Below, one piece after another: positions 26,127 through 34,384 of a stretch of DNA of 52,097 nucleotides. A model generated the notes under the pieces. That model had not been told where the DNA came from. It did not search any database and was given only the letters and a program-made list of their open reading frames with translations. Origin of the DNA: Ornatilinea sp. (lineage in GTDB: Bacteria; Chloroflexota; Anaerolineae; Anaerolineales; Anaerolineaceae); assembly GCA_018433975.1 (NCBI GenBank), contig JAHDQE010000049.1:1-52097 (forward strand). Reading direction: 5' to 3'. How positions within the stretch are numbered: position 1 is the first letter of the stretch; each line of letters begins with the position of its first letter. The position numbers and the translations under genes are program-made.

Positions 26127-27278
26127 TCACTTCATTTCAGCCAAACTGTTCGTTCCTGCCAGCACATCCTGCTGGAAAATCTTTCTGATTTTTTCAGGTT
26201 CCTCAAATATAGGGCTGTGAGCCGACTGCTCAAAGGTGTAAAAACCTTTTACCGGCGCTTCAAGTTTCTCGAAATAGTCCTTTGCCAGGGTGTAGGAACA
26301 GGTGTAATCATATCTGCCGTGAAAGAAATAGACCGGCAGATCAAGCGCTGTCACCTGTTGGGTCAGGTCCGCGGCAAACATCGTATTCCGCAACAAGCGC
26401 ATGGAAAAAAGTTTGCCGCGCCATATATTTACCTTTTCACGGAATGAATACGCCCGGCTTCGCCACGATGGGAAAAAGACGCCTGTAATGACCGATTTCA
26501 TATCCCGTGTTGTGCCAATGCCAAGACCGTGCATTGCTGGATCGCGCAGGGAATCGTATGCAGCCGGCAGAGGGACTGTCATGGTAGGGGGCGCTGCTTC
26601 AAGCCTTTTTGCCATTTTATGGTTTCCGTTCTCTTTATACTGCTGAAGCATATATTCGTATGCCAGTTTTTCGGATTGGAGCTGATACGTCATCTGCGCC
26701 ATGCCAATGTAGGCGTGGTACAACTCTGGCGCCCGCGCGGCTGCCTGTATGCCAAAGAAGCTTCCACCCGAATGCCCCATCAGATAGATCTTTTCTTTAT
26801 GGAATCGGTCGCGCAAATAATTTGTCACCTCCAGCGTATCCGCCATCAGTTGATCTACCGTCATCGTCTCTGGTGAAAGATCAGCGCTGTAGGAAAGTCC
26901 TGAACCACGCTGTTCCCACCAACATACAGTGAAGTATTCTTCAAGACCTGTAGGATATCGATCTGTGAGGAAATACTCAGGCATACCGGGGCCACCATGA
27001 AGGAAAAGCAGCACGGGGTTGTTGATATCCCTGCTCTGGATAAACATCCCCTGTTCCACACCGTTAATATTGACCCAAATTTTTTCTGAAATGCTGCCCA
27101 CCAATGGATTTCCGCTCTCATCTGTGACCAGGTTCGGTTTTCCGGGGCTCCATACCAACAGCATACCCAAGAAAATGAGTATACAGGCCAAAAAGATCGA
27201 AAATATAATTTCCATAACACTTTCCACTTTTTTCATCCATAATCGCATAGAAAATCTCTTCATTCTATTATCCGTCAT
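26127..27278 (-). CDS. Membrane-anchored proline iminopeptidase-like alpha/beta hydrolase
   Basis: A 383-residue protein with an N-terminal membrane segment (about 21-45) and an alpha/beta-hydrolase domain. The motif HGGPG followed by WWEQRGSGLS is typical of the prolyl aminopeptidase (S33) family. The nucleophile is Ser in GHSGGS, an acidic residue is in FHGRYDYTC and His is in EQSAHSP. Peptidase activity is possible, but many relatives are esterases. The start at 27278 is chosen for GGAGG 6-7 nt upstream; the ATG six codons earlier overlaps this site. Confidence 0.87.
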   Translation of the reverse strand: MTDNRMKRFSMRLWMKKVESVMEIIFSIFLACILIFLGMLLVWSPGKPNLVTDESGNPLVGSISEKIWVNINGVEQGMFIQSRDINNPVLLFLHGGPGMPEYFLTDRYPTGLEEYFTVCWWEQRGSGLSYSADLSPETMTVDQLMADTLEVTNYLRDRFHKEKIYLMGHSGGSFFGIQAAARAPELYHAYIGMAQMTYQLQSEKLAYEYMLQQYKENGNHKMAKRLEAAPPTMTVPLPAAYDSLRDPAMHGLGIGTTRDMKSVITGVFFPSWRSRAYSFREKVNIWRGKLFSMRLLRNTMFAADLTQQVTALDLPVYFFHGRYDYTCSYTLAKDYFEKLEAPVKGFYTFEQSAHSPIFEEPEKIRKIFQQDVLAGTNSLAEMK

Positions 27279-27476
27279 TTTTGTTCCTCCGCTCATCTAA
27301 AAGATAGGAAGACCATACCAGGGATGTAGAGCGATTGCGTTACCCTCTGGCAAAACAGCCAGGTTCACCCATCAACAGGGGCCCAGTTTCTGGCTGAAAA
27401 GCGACGCGTTCGATACAGATCGCTGGCACCCTCCAATCGGGAGTGTGCCTGTACCCAACGAGACTGCGCGGAGTCA

Positions 27477-27724
27477 ATCAAGCCAATGTGTCTGTTTCCG
27501 GCGTCAGGATGTCGGTAATACCTGCGTGGCGTGAGAACATTTTACACCGCGTGAGCCAGACGATGATGATGTCAAACACAGCAATTAAAAGGTTGCCCCA
27601 GGGTTGAGCGTCCGGCCATATCGGGTTATTCATCTAAAAGTGAAGCAAGCCCCCAGGTCAATCCAAAGGTGATCATCAGGAACGGGATCAGTGTTTTGAT
27701 GGTCATTTCATTTTGTGTTTTCAT
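27477..27724 (-). pseudogene. CPBP-family protease remnant with the middle deleted
   Basis: On the minus strand ATG at 27724 opens MKTQNEMTIKTLIPFLMITF, then GLTWGLASLL and a stop. This is the first helix of a CPBP (CAAX protease-like) membrane protein. Shortly after, another frame reads NLLIAVFDIIIVWLTRCKMF followed by SRHAGIT and a stop at 27477, which matches the last helix and tail of the same family. The catalytic core (EExxxR and HxxxB motifs) that should lie between is missing. A normal member is about 250-300 residues, so most of the gene has been lost. Assignment is by motif memory only. Confidence 0.6.
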
Positions 27725-28014
27725 CGTCGAAATTTTTCTTTCGTAGCTTATAAGTGAGTGAAATTCTTGTATACATACGGAATCCGATGATAGAAGTTGA
27801 AAAAAAAAACAGTTATGAGAAAATTTAACAGTTGGGGAACAAGAATTTTCTACTCCATTGAATTACCATGTGTTCTAACCCTCTGAATTGTTGAGCATGA
27901 CCACGCTGCAGATTGGCGCGCTTCATTGTGAGTGAATTTCCGGGTAGTGGCAATAGTGTTTTTTGGGAAAGTTCTAATCTTTACTTCTTCACCTACCCTG
28001 CATATGGGTAAGAA
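27725..28014. other. AT-rich intergenic stretch without a gene
   Basis: It contains a run of ten A (27798-27807 region) and no reading frame that looks coding. I see no recognisable RNA or repeat here. Confidence 0.6.
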
Positions 28015-28056
28015 AAAGCATCCTCCCAGTGGGAGAACGATTGTGTTTTTTCCTTA
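28015..28056. repeat. Hairpin repeat copy 4
   Basis: AAAAAGCATCCTCCCAGTGGGAG followed by AACGATTGTG and TTTTTTCCTTAATTC is a diverged member of the dispersed family. The tail ACTTACCCCCT at 28102 is shared with other copies. It lies between a remnant region and the AraC gene. Confidence 0.6.
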
Positions 28057-28125
28057 ATTCATGGAGCGGTAGGCTTTCATGGTCTACAAAACTTACCCCC
28101 TACCTTCGTTTAGCCCCAGGCTTTG

Positions 28126-28340
28126 TCAGATGCTTCTCTCGGCCGCCTCGACAGTCTGGGCCATCAGCGTGGCAATCGTCGTCGGGCCAACCTCGCCCGG
28201 AACAGACGTGTAAGCGGCACATTTCTCCACCACGGCAGAAAGCTCAATATCGCCGACATTGCCGGGGTGGCAGCCCGTGCCCACTACCCTATCAACACCG
28301 GAAATTATTTGGGGCAAGGTCATCATCCTGGAATGACAGG
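28126..28340 (-). pseudogene. folD fragment with an internal deletion
   Basis: This minus-strand stretch repeats the 3' part of the intact folD at 30790-31635. CHSRMMTLPQIISG matches [14 protein letters not shown], and [19 protein letters not shown] and [16 protein letters not shown] match its C-terminus. About 20 codons between VVG and HPGN (the [17 protein letters not shown] region) are deleted in frame. It ends with a stop at the equivalent place. There is no N-terminal catalytic domain, so it cannot work as FolD. It is a diverged partial duplicate 2.6 kb from the intact gene. Confidence 0.88.
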
Positions 28341-28441
28341 AGAACATTGTAGTTCGTTCGAAACTCGCATGCGAAAGTAATAAAGCTGGAATACAATACA
28401 AAAAGAGAATCCAGCCGCGCTTACAGCCAAAGGACAGTTTG

Positions 28442-29356
28442 ATGCCATACAGTACCACAGACTATAAAAAACGCATTTGCCTCGCGATGAATTTTATCAG
28501 CCAAAATATTGAACGGGATCTCTCTCTGGATGAGATTGCTGAAACAACTTCCTTTTCCAAGTTCCACTTCCACAGGATCTTTAAAGCCGTCGTCGGTGAA
28601 ACCGTTGCCGGCTTTACAAGGAGGCTGCGCCTTGAGCTGGCCGCAAACCGTCTGATATCCAAACCGCTCACGAGTATCACCACAATCGCCGTCGATTGTG
28701 GTTTCTCAAGCTCACAAAATTTCGCCAAGGCATTCCGGCAGCATTTTGGAATGGCACCGTCAGAATATCGTGTGAGCAAGATTGGAAACACAAACAGCAA
28801 AAACGAAAACGCACTGTCCCTTCAGACAACGTATGATTCTGACTGTCCGTTTATGAATTTATTGAACCGTGAAAAGAGCAACTCCATACACGCGGAAGTC
28901 AAAGAAATACCGGATTACACAGTTGCCTACGTCCGCAAGATCGGGCCTTATATTAAAGAAACCTGCCAGCCGGCATTTGGAGAGCTGCTGCAGTGGGCCG
29001 GTCCACGGAATTATGTGGGGCCGGGGAAGATACTGGCGATTTATTGGGATAACCCGGATGTAACCCCTCCGGAGAAGTGCCGCTTTGACGCCTGTATCGT
29101 TGTTCCCGATGGGACACCCCCTGAAGGGCAGATTTACCTGCAAACCATCCACGGGGGGCCCTATGCGATCTGTCATTTCGAGTGCAAACCTGCGGATATC
29201 TCACAGGCATGGGACGAGGCGTTTGCATGGCTTTGCGCCAGTGGATGCGATTGTAATGACACACCCTGTTATGAACGATACTACAACAATGCCGCCGAGC
29301 ATCCCGAAGGGAATTGGATTTTTGATATTTGTATTCCTTTAAAATCCGAATTTTAA
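28442..29356 (+). CDS. AraC-family regulator with GyrI-like ligand-binding domain
   Basis: A 304-residue regulator. Two AraC helix-turn-helices lie at about 10-108 (LSLDEIAETTSFSKFHFHRI, ITTIAVDCGFSSSQNFAKAF, APSEYR). A GyrI-like/AraC effector-binding domain follows at about 145-304 (VKEIPDYTVAYVRKIGPY, GGPYAICHFECKPADI, WIFDICIPL). Relatives such as SoxR/Rob-type and BmrR-like regulators bind amphipathic drugs through this domain. The start at 28442 has AAGGA 8 nt upstream. The next gene carries a similar effector domain fused to a flavin reductase, which suggests a shared ligand. Confidence 0.93.
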   Translation: MPYSTTDYKKRICLAMNFISQNIERDLSLDEIAETTSFSKFHFHRIFKAVVGETVAGFTRRLRLELAANRLISKPLTSITTIAVDCGFSSSQNFAKAFRQHFGMAPSEYRVSKIGNTNSKNENALSLQTTYDSDCPFMNLLNREKSNSIHAEVKEIPDYTVAYVRKIGPYIKETCQPAFGELLQWAGPRNYVGPGKILAIYWDNPDVTPPEKCRFDACIVVPDGTPPEGQIYLQTIHGGPYAICHFECKPADISQAWDEAFAWLCASGCDCNDTPCYERYYNNAAEHPEGNWIFDICIPLKSEF

Positions 29357-29550
29357 CTTGTTATTGGTAAACAAAGATCAAAAAAGGTCAGAGCTTCCGA
29401 CGAAAAAAAGCCGCATGATCGTGTAAATCTACGAACTACCAACCTGCCATCATACCGAAATACAATGTTTGATTTGCCAATACTGCAACTCAGAGAGTGA
29501 TTTCATTCTCTGCTCTGGTTGCTTTTAATACTAGAAAAGGAGAAAATTTG

Positions 29551-30618
29551 ATGGGAAAAGTAAAAACAGGGGCTTATAACCCGCTGCCGGTGGTGCCGAT
29601 CGTTTTGGTAGGCAGCAACGTAAACGGGAAACCCAATTATATGGCCGTGGGTTTTGTGAATGGGGTCAACATCAAGCCAGCCATGGTTTGTATCAGCCTG
29701 AATAAAGAGCACCATACTCCAAAAGGGATCCTTGAAAATGGCACTTTTAGCATCAATGTACCCTGTGCCAATTATGTAATAGAAACGGACTACTGCGGGT
29801 TGGTCAGCGGCAAGCATACCGACAAATCCAGGATTTTCACTACGTTTTATGGCGAATTAAAGACCGCTCCGATGATCGAAGAATTCCCCATCACCTGCGA
29901 ATGCCGGTACACCGGTCAGAAAGTAGAATTCGATATGGATACCGTCTATTTCGGCGAAGTCATACAGGTGTACGTTCATGAAGAAGCCCTGGGAGGGAAC
30001 GGGAAAATAAATGTCCTGAAAGCTGACCCTATTTATTATTCCGGTATTGAGAACCGCTATCGCCGTTTAGGTGAAGATATAGGCCCCGGCTGGCGTATTG
30101 GCAAGCAATATATACCCCAACAAAACGCTCCGGAGCCGGAATCTCCGGGGGAAAAATACCGGTGCGATATTGTCGAACGCTCTGCCCGGCCCGCCCTGAC
30201 CATCCGCACCAGAGTATCACCGGCCGCAATGCCTATGGCGATTCAAGAATCCGTGCCGGCCATTATCCAGTATGCCGGTGAAAAAGGTTATACTCCCACC
30301 GGTCCATTCTTTGTCGCTTATCGCGATTTTGACGGACATTTGCTGGATATCGAGATTGGATTTCCATTCGAGTCCGGTATAGAGGGAGGGGGCAATATTA
30401 CGTTGAGCGAGATTCCCGGAGGGAAATCAGCCAGTTATCATCATCTGGGTCCTTACCAGAAGTTACCGGAAGTCCGTACCGCGCTGGAATACTGGTTGAA
30501 AACAAATGGGGTTATGTTATCCGGGGTAACTTATGAGTTCTATCTGAATGATCCACAGACTACAGATCCGGAAAACCTTGAGACGGACATCGTTTATCCG
30601 CTTCTATCCGAAAGCTGA
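29551..30618 (+). CDS. Flavin reductase-like domain fused to a GyrI-like domain
   Basis: A 355-residue two-domain protein. Residues about 1-190 match flavin reductase-like FMN-binding proteins (NYMAVGFVNGVNIKPAMVCI, then HHTPKGILENGTFSINVP, and DYCGLVSGKHTDKS). Residues about 205-355 match the GyrI-like effector-binding fold (RCDIVERSARPALTIRT, GPFFVAYRDFDGHLLDIEIG, YHHLGPYQKLPEV, IVYPL). The flavin domain would reduce flavin or a bound substrate and the GyrI domain may capture a hydrophobic small molecule. The start at 29551 has AAAGGAG 8 nt upstream; the longer frame from 29497 has none. It lies 194 nt after the AraC-GyrI gene and ends at a terminator. Confidence 0.9.
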   Translation: MGKVKTGAYNPLPVVPIVLVGSNVNGKPNYMAVGFVNGVNIKPAMVCISLNKEHHTPKGILENGTFSINVPCANYVIETDYCGLVSGKHTDKSRIFTTFYGELKTAPMIEEFPITCECRYTGQKVEFDMDTVYFGEVIQVYVHEEALGGNGKINVLKADPIYYSGIENRYRRLGEDIGPGWRIGKQYIPQQNAPEPESPGEKYRCDIVERSARPALTIRTRVSPAAMPMAIQESVPAIIQYAGEKGYTPTGPFFVAYRDFDGHLLDIEIGFPFESGIEGGGNITLSEIPGGKSASYHHLGPYQKLPEVRTALEYWLKTNGVMLSGVTYEFYLNDPQTTDPENLETDIVYPLLSES

Positions 30619-30661
30619 CAAACCGGCACAGCTTTTAACCACACCAGCATACCCAAAAAGG

Positions 30662-30695
30662 ACATGAGCCTGTGCCCTGCCTCACAGGCTCATGT
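30662..30695. terminator. Terminator after the flavin reductase fusion gene
   Basis: ACATGAGCCTGTG and CACAGGCTCATGT form a 13-bp stem with a short loop, 43 nt after the stop. It lies between convergent genes and may serve both. Confidence 0.8.
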
Positions 30696-30789
30696 TTACC
30701 TCCATATATCCGGCTTGATGGGTTGCATTGAGAGGATAAAATCCCGCCAGCACGCACGAAACAATACAACTTACTGCATGCTTAAGGTT

Positions 30790-31635
30790 TTATCTGACGC
30801 TTTTCTCTGCCGCCTCGACGGTCTGGGCCATTAAAGTGGCAATCGTCATCGGCCCCACCCCGCCCGGAACCGGAGTATAGGCGGCGCATTTCTCCACCAC
30901 GGCGGAAAACTCAATGTCGCCAACATTGCCGGGGTGGTAGCCCGCGTCCACCACCACCGCCCCGGGTCGGATCCACTCGCCCCGGATGAATTCCGGTTTG
31001 CCCACCGCGCCCACTACAATATCGGCACCGGAGATAATTTTGGGTAAGTTCACCGTCTTGGAGTGACAGATGGTTACTGTAGCGTTGGCGTTCAGCAGCA
31101 TCATCGCGACAGGTTTCCCCAGGATCGGGCTGCGCCCGACCACCACGGCATATTTGCCCGCGATGGGGATCTCATAATGGCGGAGTAGCCGCATGATGCC
31201 CGCCGGCGTCGCCGACCCGTAAGCGGCCTCCCCCATTGCCATTTTTCCAAAACCGAGCGCGGTTACCCCGTCCACATCCTTTTCGATGCTGATGCGGTCA
31301 AAGCAGCGCCGCTCGTCGATTTGCGGCGGCACGGGATGCTGCAAGAGGATCCCGCGCACATCTGGATCAGCGTTCAATCGATCGATTTCCCGCAGGAGTT
31401 CATCCGTAGTTGTGGTCTGCGGTAAAGCCACCCGCAGCGATTCCATCCCCACCCGTTTGCAGGCATTCCCTTTCATCCGCACGTACGTTGCCGAAGCTGG
31501 GTCCTCCCCGACCAAAATCGTCGCCAGAATGGGCACTTTTCCATTAGATTGCCCTATGAGTTGTTGAACGCGAACGGCGAGCTCGCTTTCCATTTGCCGC
31601 GCCAGTGCTTTTCCATCCATGAGTATTCCGGTCAT
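30790..31635 (-). CDS. folD: Methylenetetrahydrofolate dehydrogenase/cyclohydrolase FolD
   Basis: A 281-residue protein, the normal FolD length. Tyr51 and Lys55 of the catalytic YxxxK pair are in [16 protein letters not shown] is present, the NADP-binding strand reads [14 protein letters not shown] and the C-terminus has [10 protein letters not shown], all diagnostic. It interconverts 5,10-methylene-, methenyl- and 10-formyl-tetrahydrofolate in the cytosol. The genome may have other copies; a truncated relative lies at 28126. A TATAAT box (31724-31729) lies about 90 nt upstream, at the edge of a hairpin-repeat copy. Confidence 0.97.
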   Translation of the reverse strand: MTGILMDGKALARQMESELAVRVQQLIGQSNGKVPILATILVGEDPASATYVRMKGNACKRVGMESLRVALPQTTTTDELLREIDRLNADPDVRGILLQHPVPPQIDERRCFDRISIEKDVDGVTALGFGKMAMGEAAYGSATPAGIMRLLRHYEIPIAGKYAVVVGRSPILGKPVAMMLLNANATVTICHSKTVNLPKIISGADIVVGAVGKPEFIRGEWIRPGAVVVDAGYHPGNVGDIEFSAVVEKCAAYTPVPGGVGPMTIATLMAQTVEAAEKSVR

Positions 31636-31735
31636 TGTTTTTATTCCTCTTTATGTTTAATTGTGGCTGCTCCCTCTAAGCACAGTGATTTACGATGTAG
31701 ATTTCCCGTATTGATTCGTCTTAATTATATTCCGC

Positions 31736-31775
31736 ACCACAAAAAGCATCCTCCCAATGAGAGAATGCTTCTTTT
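31736..31775 (-). repeat. Hairpin repeat copy 5, likely terminator
   Basis: AAAAAGCATCCTCCCAATGA with GAGAATGCTTCTTTT forms a stem whose minus-strand product ends in T5. It lies 119 nt downstream of the membrane protein at 31894. Flanks (TTAATTATA before, TTTTCAGTTCCTG after) match other copies. Confidence 0.7.
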
Positions 31776-31893
31776 CAGTTCCTGACTTTGAAATAGAAAA
31801 CACCTGCAAATTATGGCGAGCATTTCACATCGACTGCGCGCTTTATTGACTGGCATTACCTCAAGTCTTATCGGCTTATTAATCTGTCGCCGA

Positions 31894-32322
31894 TTAATTG
31901 TAAAATGCTTTTGTTGTCCATTTATTGAAATACCAGATATAAACTGCCGAATAAATTAAACCGCGAAGCACCCGTCCCCACAAACGAATTTTTTCATCGT
32001 CCGGAACCTGACCTAAAAGTATAAACAGGAAATTATTAATAAAAATGAAAACATAATGCAGTGTTATCAGCACTAACAAAAACTTTCGCCCTCTTTCACT
32101 GCCTTTCCATGCACCTATCGCACTGATGATTACTCCTAAGCTGATAGGAAGCGACATGAGAATGGAGAATCCGCTCCCTGCCGCATTTCCGGAAACCAGC
32201 ATAAAAACCGAAAGCAGGGACGGGATGATTCCAACAAAGATTAAAGCGTAAATTGTGAGTATCCAGACACCTGTTGGACGCGATTTTTGTACGGCTTGAG
32301 GAACTGCTAAGTTTTCCGACAC
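31894..32322 (-). CDS. Small four-helix membrane protein, unknown
   Basis: A 142-residue protein with an N-terminal cytosolic tail (MSENLAVPQAVQKSRPTG) and four hydrophobic segments. I do not recognise a domain. A plausible AAAGGGG precedes the ATG. Codon use is similar to the neighbours. It forms a pair of membrane proteins with the gene at 32475, 152 nt upstream. Confidence 0.7.
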   Translation of the reverse strand: MSENLAVPQAVQKSRPTGVWILTIYALIFVGIIPSLLSVFMLVSGNAAGSGFSILMSLPISLGVIISAIGAWKGSERGRKFLLVLITLHYVFIFINNFLFILLGQVPDDEKIRLWGRVLRGLIYSAVYIWYFNKWTTKAFYN

Positions 32323-32474
32323 TGTTTACCCCTTTTAAAAATTTATGATTTTTATTGCCGCAAGAATTCCCATCCGGAAATGGAAAGGGGAACTCATTGG
32401 TTTACACCCTTTCCGGCAAAGGGCAGGAACGGCGGGAAAATACCGGAGCGTTGAATCCTCACAAAACGAAGTTT

Positions 32475-33131
32475 TTATTTTGAATTAAAGAAAAATAAAA
32501 CCAGCATCACTATTGAAAGCAAAAGAAACGGTGTCACAACCATCAGAGAGAACCGCCCCATATTTTTCCAGTATGTTTTCTCATCTACGGGTGTTTTTTC
32601 TGCTATAAGGCTTTGTAAAGATGCCAGGTCACCTGTGGATTGACTCTTTTCCAGAAGGGCTAACTCTTTAACAGCTTTTTGACCTCGCCACAAACCGGAT
32701 AAAGCAAGAATATGAAAAAGTGTTGCCAGCCAATCTTTGAACAACAGACAAATTAACCCATCAACGGCATATAAAAACATCCCAACAATAATTGCCCAAC
32801 GAAATTTTTTTTGCCCTAATATTCCACATCCTGCAAAGACACCGGCAAAAAGAAAATCCAGGCCAAAACCAATGATTCGGACAATTGTTCCTGCCCCAGA
32901 AGTAATCTCGCGGACAAGTGCCGATACAAAACCATCAATAAACTGGGTAGCGCCCAATCCAATCACAAAAGTTATTGATCCACCCGTGAAAAAGATGATT
33001 GAATTCAACACAGATAGCCCGGCAATCCAGAAAAACCAACTAACCCCGGCCTTCATTTGATTCTCCAGGGCGAGCATTTTTCTTGCGACGGTTATTTGTG
33101 TCACATCGGTTAAATTTGAAGTCTGTTCCAT
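32475..33131 (-). CDS. Multi-pass membrane protein, unknown
   Basis: A 218-residue protein with about five to six hydrophobic segments and a cytosolic loop rich in Lys/Glu/Ser (ALLEKSQSTGDLASLQSL). A conserved-looking centre reads GFGLDFLFAGVFAGCG and GLICLLFKDWLATLFHILAL. No catalytic motif is visible. The family is not recognised. Confidence 0.7.
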   Translation of the reverse strand: MEQTSNLTDVTQITVARKMLALENQMKAGVSWFFWIAGLSVLNSIIFFTGGSITFVIGLGATQFIDGFVSALVREITSGAGTIVRIIGFGLDFLFAGVFAGCGILGQKKFRWAIIVGMFLYAVDGLICLLFKDWLATLFHILALSGLWRGQKAVKELALLEKSQSTGDLASLQSLIAEKTPVDEKTYWKNMGRFSLMVVTPFLLLSIVMLVLFFFNSK

Positions 33132-33272
33132 GAAGCCACTCCTTGACAGATTGGTTTAGAAAGCCCGCTTTCAATGGGCTGCGTTATCGACATACAAGCA
33201 AGTGTGCATAAAAAATAAGCAGCGCCCAGACTTTAATTTCATACTCCACCACGCCACCCGTTTTACCATTCA

Positions 33273-34067
33273 TCAGTGAATAAGTCTCTCTAGCAGTGCA
33301 TCACATCTAACACATCTTGTCGAACTGAATGAATTAAACTGACCACAATTCGTACACTGTATTGCCATATCATTCATCTGCTTTCCTTTTTGTGGTCGTA
33401 TTAACCTGCTTATTCGCAGATCTTCAAGTTCATCTTCGTACTCTAACGCTTCAAGTTTTTCCAATGCTCTGATTCGTTTTCCAATTACCTGCCAATTTTC
33501 GTATCCTAATACGGTTGCTTTTTTTAATGACTGTCTTGCTTCTTCAAATCGGCCCATCAGCGCATATGCCAATGCCAGATTACCATATGCGATTCCCATT
33601 CGCGGATTTAGAGCAACTGCTTTCTCTAAAACTTTAACCGCTTCCCATGGTTTCTCCTGATAAATATATACTGCGCCTAAACTCGCCTGTGCAAATGTAT
33701 AGCTTGGATCAAGTTCAACAGCTCGCTTCATACATTTTTCTGCTTCCTCATATTGATTTACTTCCAGGTAAGCAATCCCCAGGTTATTCCACGCTTTATG
33801 ATATTCGGGGTTAACGTCTAGCGCTTTTTTATGGGTAACAATGGCTTCATCCAATCTGCCCAAATTTTTGTAGGTCTTGCCCAAAATTGTATAGATTTCG
33901 GCTAAATCATACTTCCTGACGCCAAGTTCAACCGCTAACTCAAGCTCTTTTTCGGCTTGATGATAGTCATTGAGATCAAGTGCTTTCAACCCTCTACTTA
34001 CATGAATATCCCCGGAAACAAGCGATTTAAAGCCAATACGTTTTGTAATCCTTTTGATAAAGTTCAT
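33273..34067 (-). CDS. TPR protein with C-terminal zinc ribbon
   Basis: A 264-residue soluble protein. About four to five tetratricopeptide repeats span 27-195 (for example AEIYTILGKTYKNLGRLDEA, AWNNLGIAYLEVNQYEEAEK, AYGNLALAYALMGRFEEAR). A C-terminal zinc ribbon has two CxxC pairs, Cys238/Cys241 and Cys252/Cys255. TPRs usually scaffold protein-protein contacts; the ribbon resembles zinc-ribbon tails of bacterial membrane and chaperone-like proteins. No partner is obvious from the neighbours. Confidence 0.88.
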   Translation of the reverse strand: MNFIKRITKRIGFKSLVSGDIHVSRGLKALDLNDYHQAEKELELAVELGVRKYDLAEIYTILGKTYKNLGRLDEAIVTHKKALDVNPEYHKAWNNLGIAYLEVNQYEEAEKCMKRAVELDPSYTFAQASLGAVYIYQEKPWEAVKVLEKAVALNPRMGIAYGNLALAYALMGRFEEARQSLKKATVLGYENWQVIGKRIRALEKLEALEYEDELEDLRISRLIRPQKGKQMNDMAIQCTNCGQFNSFSSTRCVRCDALLERLIH

Positions 34068-34276
34068 CCAATCCGCCTTGGATACAACAGTGCCTTTCTC
34101 ATCCGTTCAACAGTTTATATCGTCAATATACAAGCAGGTGTAAACCAGAAATGGCTTATCAGGATGTGAAATTTACTTAACTAAAATCCACGTCCTATTG
34201 ATCTCTGTTTATTCATCCCTGGAGGTTTCCTGGTCGCCCCCGTGTAATTAATTATACCGATTCTATCTTTCCTCAC
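34068..34276. other. Leader region of the TPR gene with a TATAAT box
   Basis: On the minus strand TATAAT (34251-34256) follows TTGTGA by 16 nt, a fair promoter 184 nt before the TPR start. The long leader contains no clear hairpin. A short sequence around ATACAAGCAGGTGT (34127) resembles one at 33190, upstream of this gene's stop. Confidence 0.45.
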
Positions 34277-34325
34277 AACCAAAAAATGCCCTCCTCTTTG
34301 GGAGAGCACTGCATCTTCTCAATTC
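34277..34325 (-). repeat. Hairpin repeat copy 6, likely terminator
   Basis: AAAAAATGCCCTCC and GGGAGAGCACT form an imperfect stem ending in T6 on the minus strand, 60 nt past the stop of the cyclase at 34385. Flanks CACAACC and CTTCTCAATTCCTGG are shared with other copies. Confidence 0.7.
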
Positions 34326-34384
34326 CTGGTACGGCCTTCAACCATCACCCTATGACGGGCAGAGCGGACGAAGACACCGGCCGA

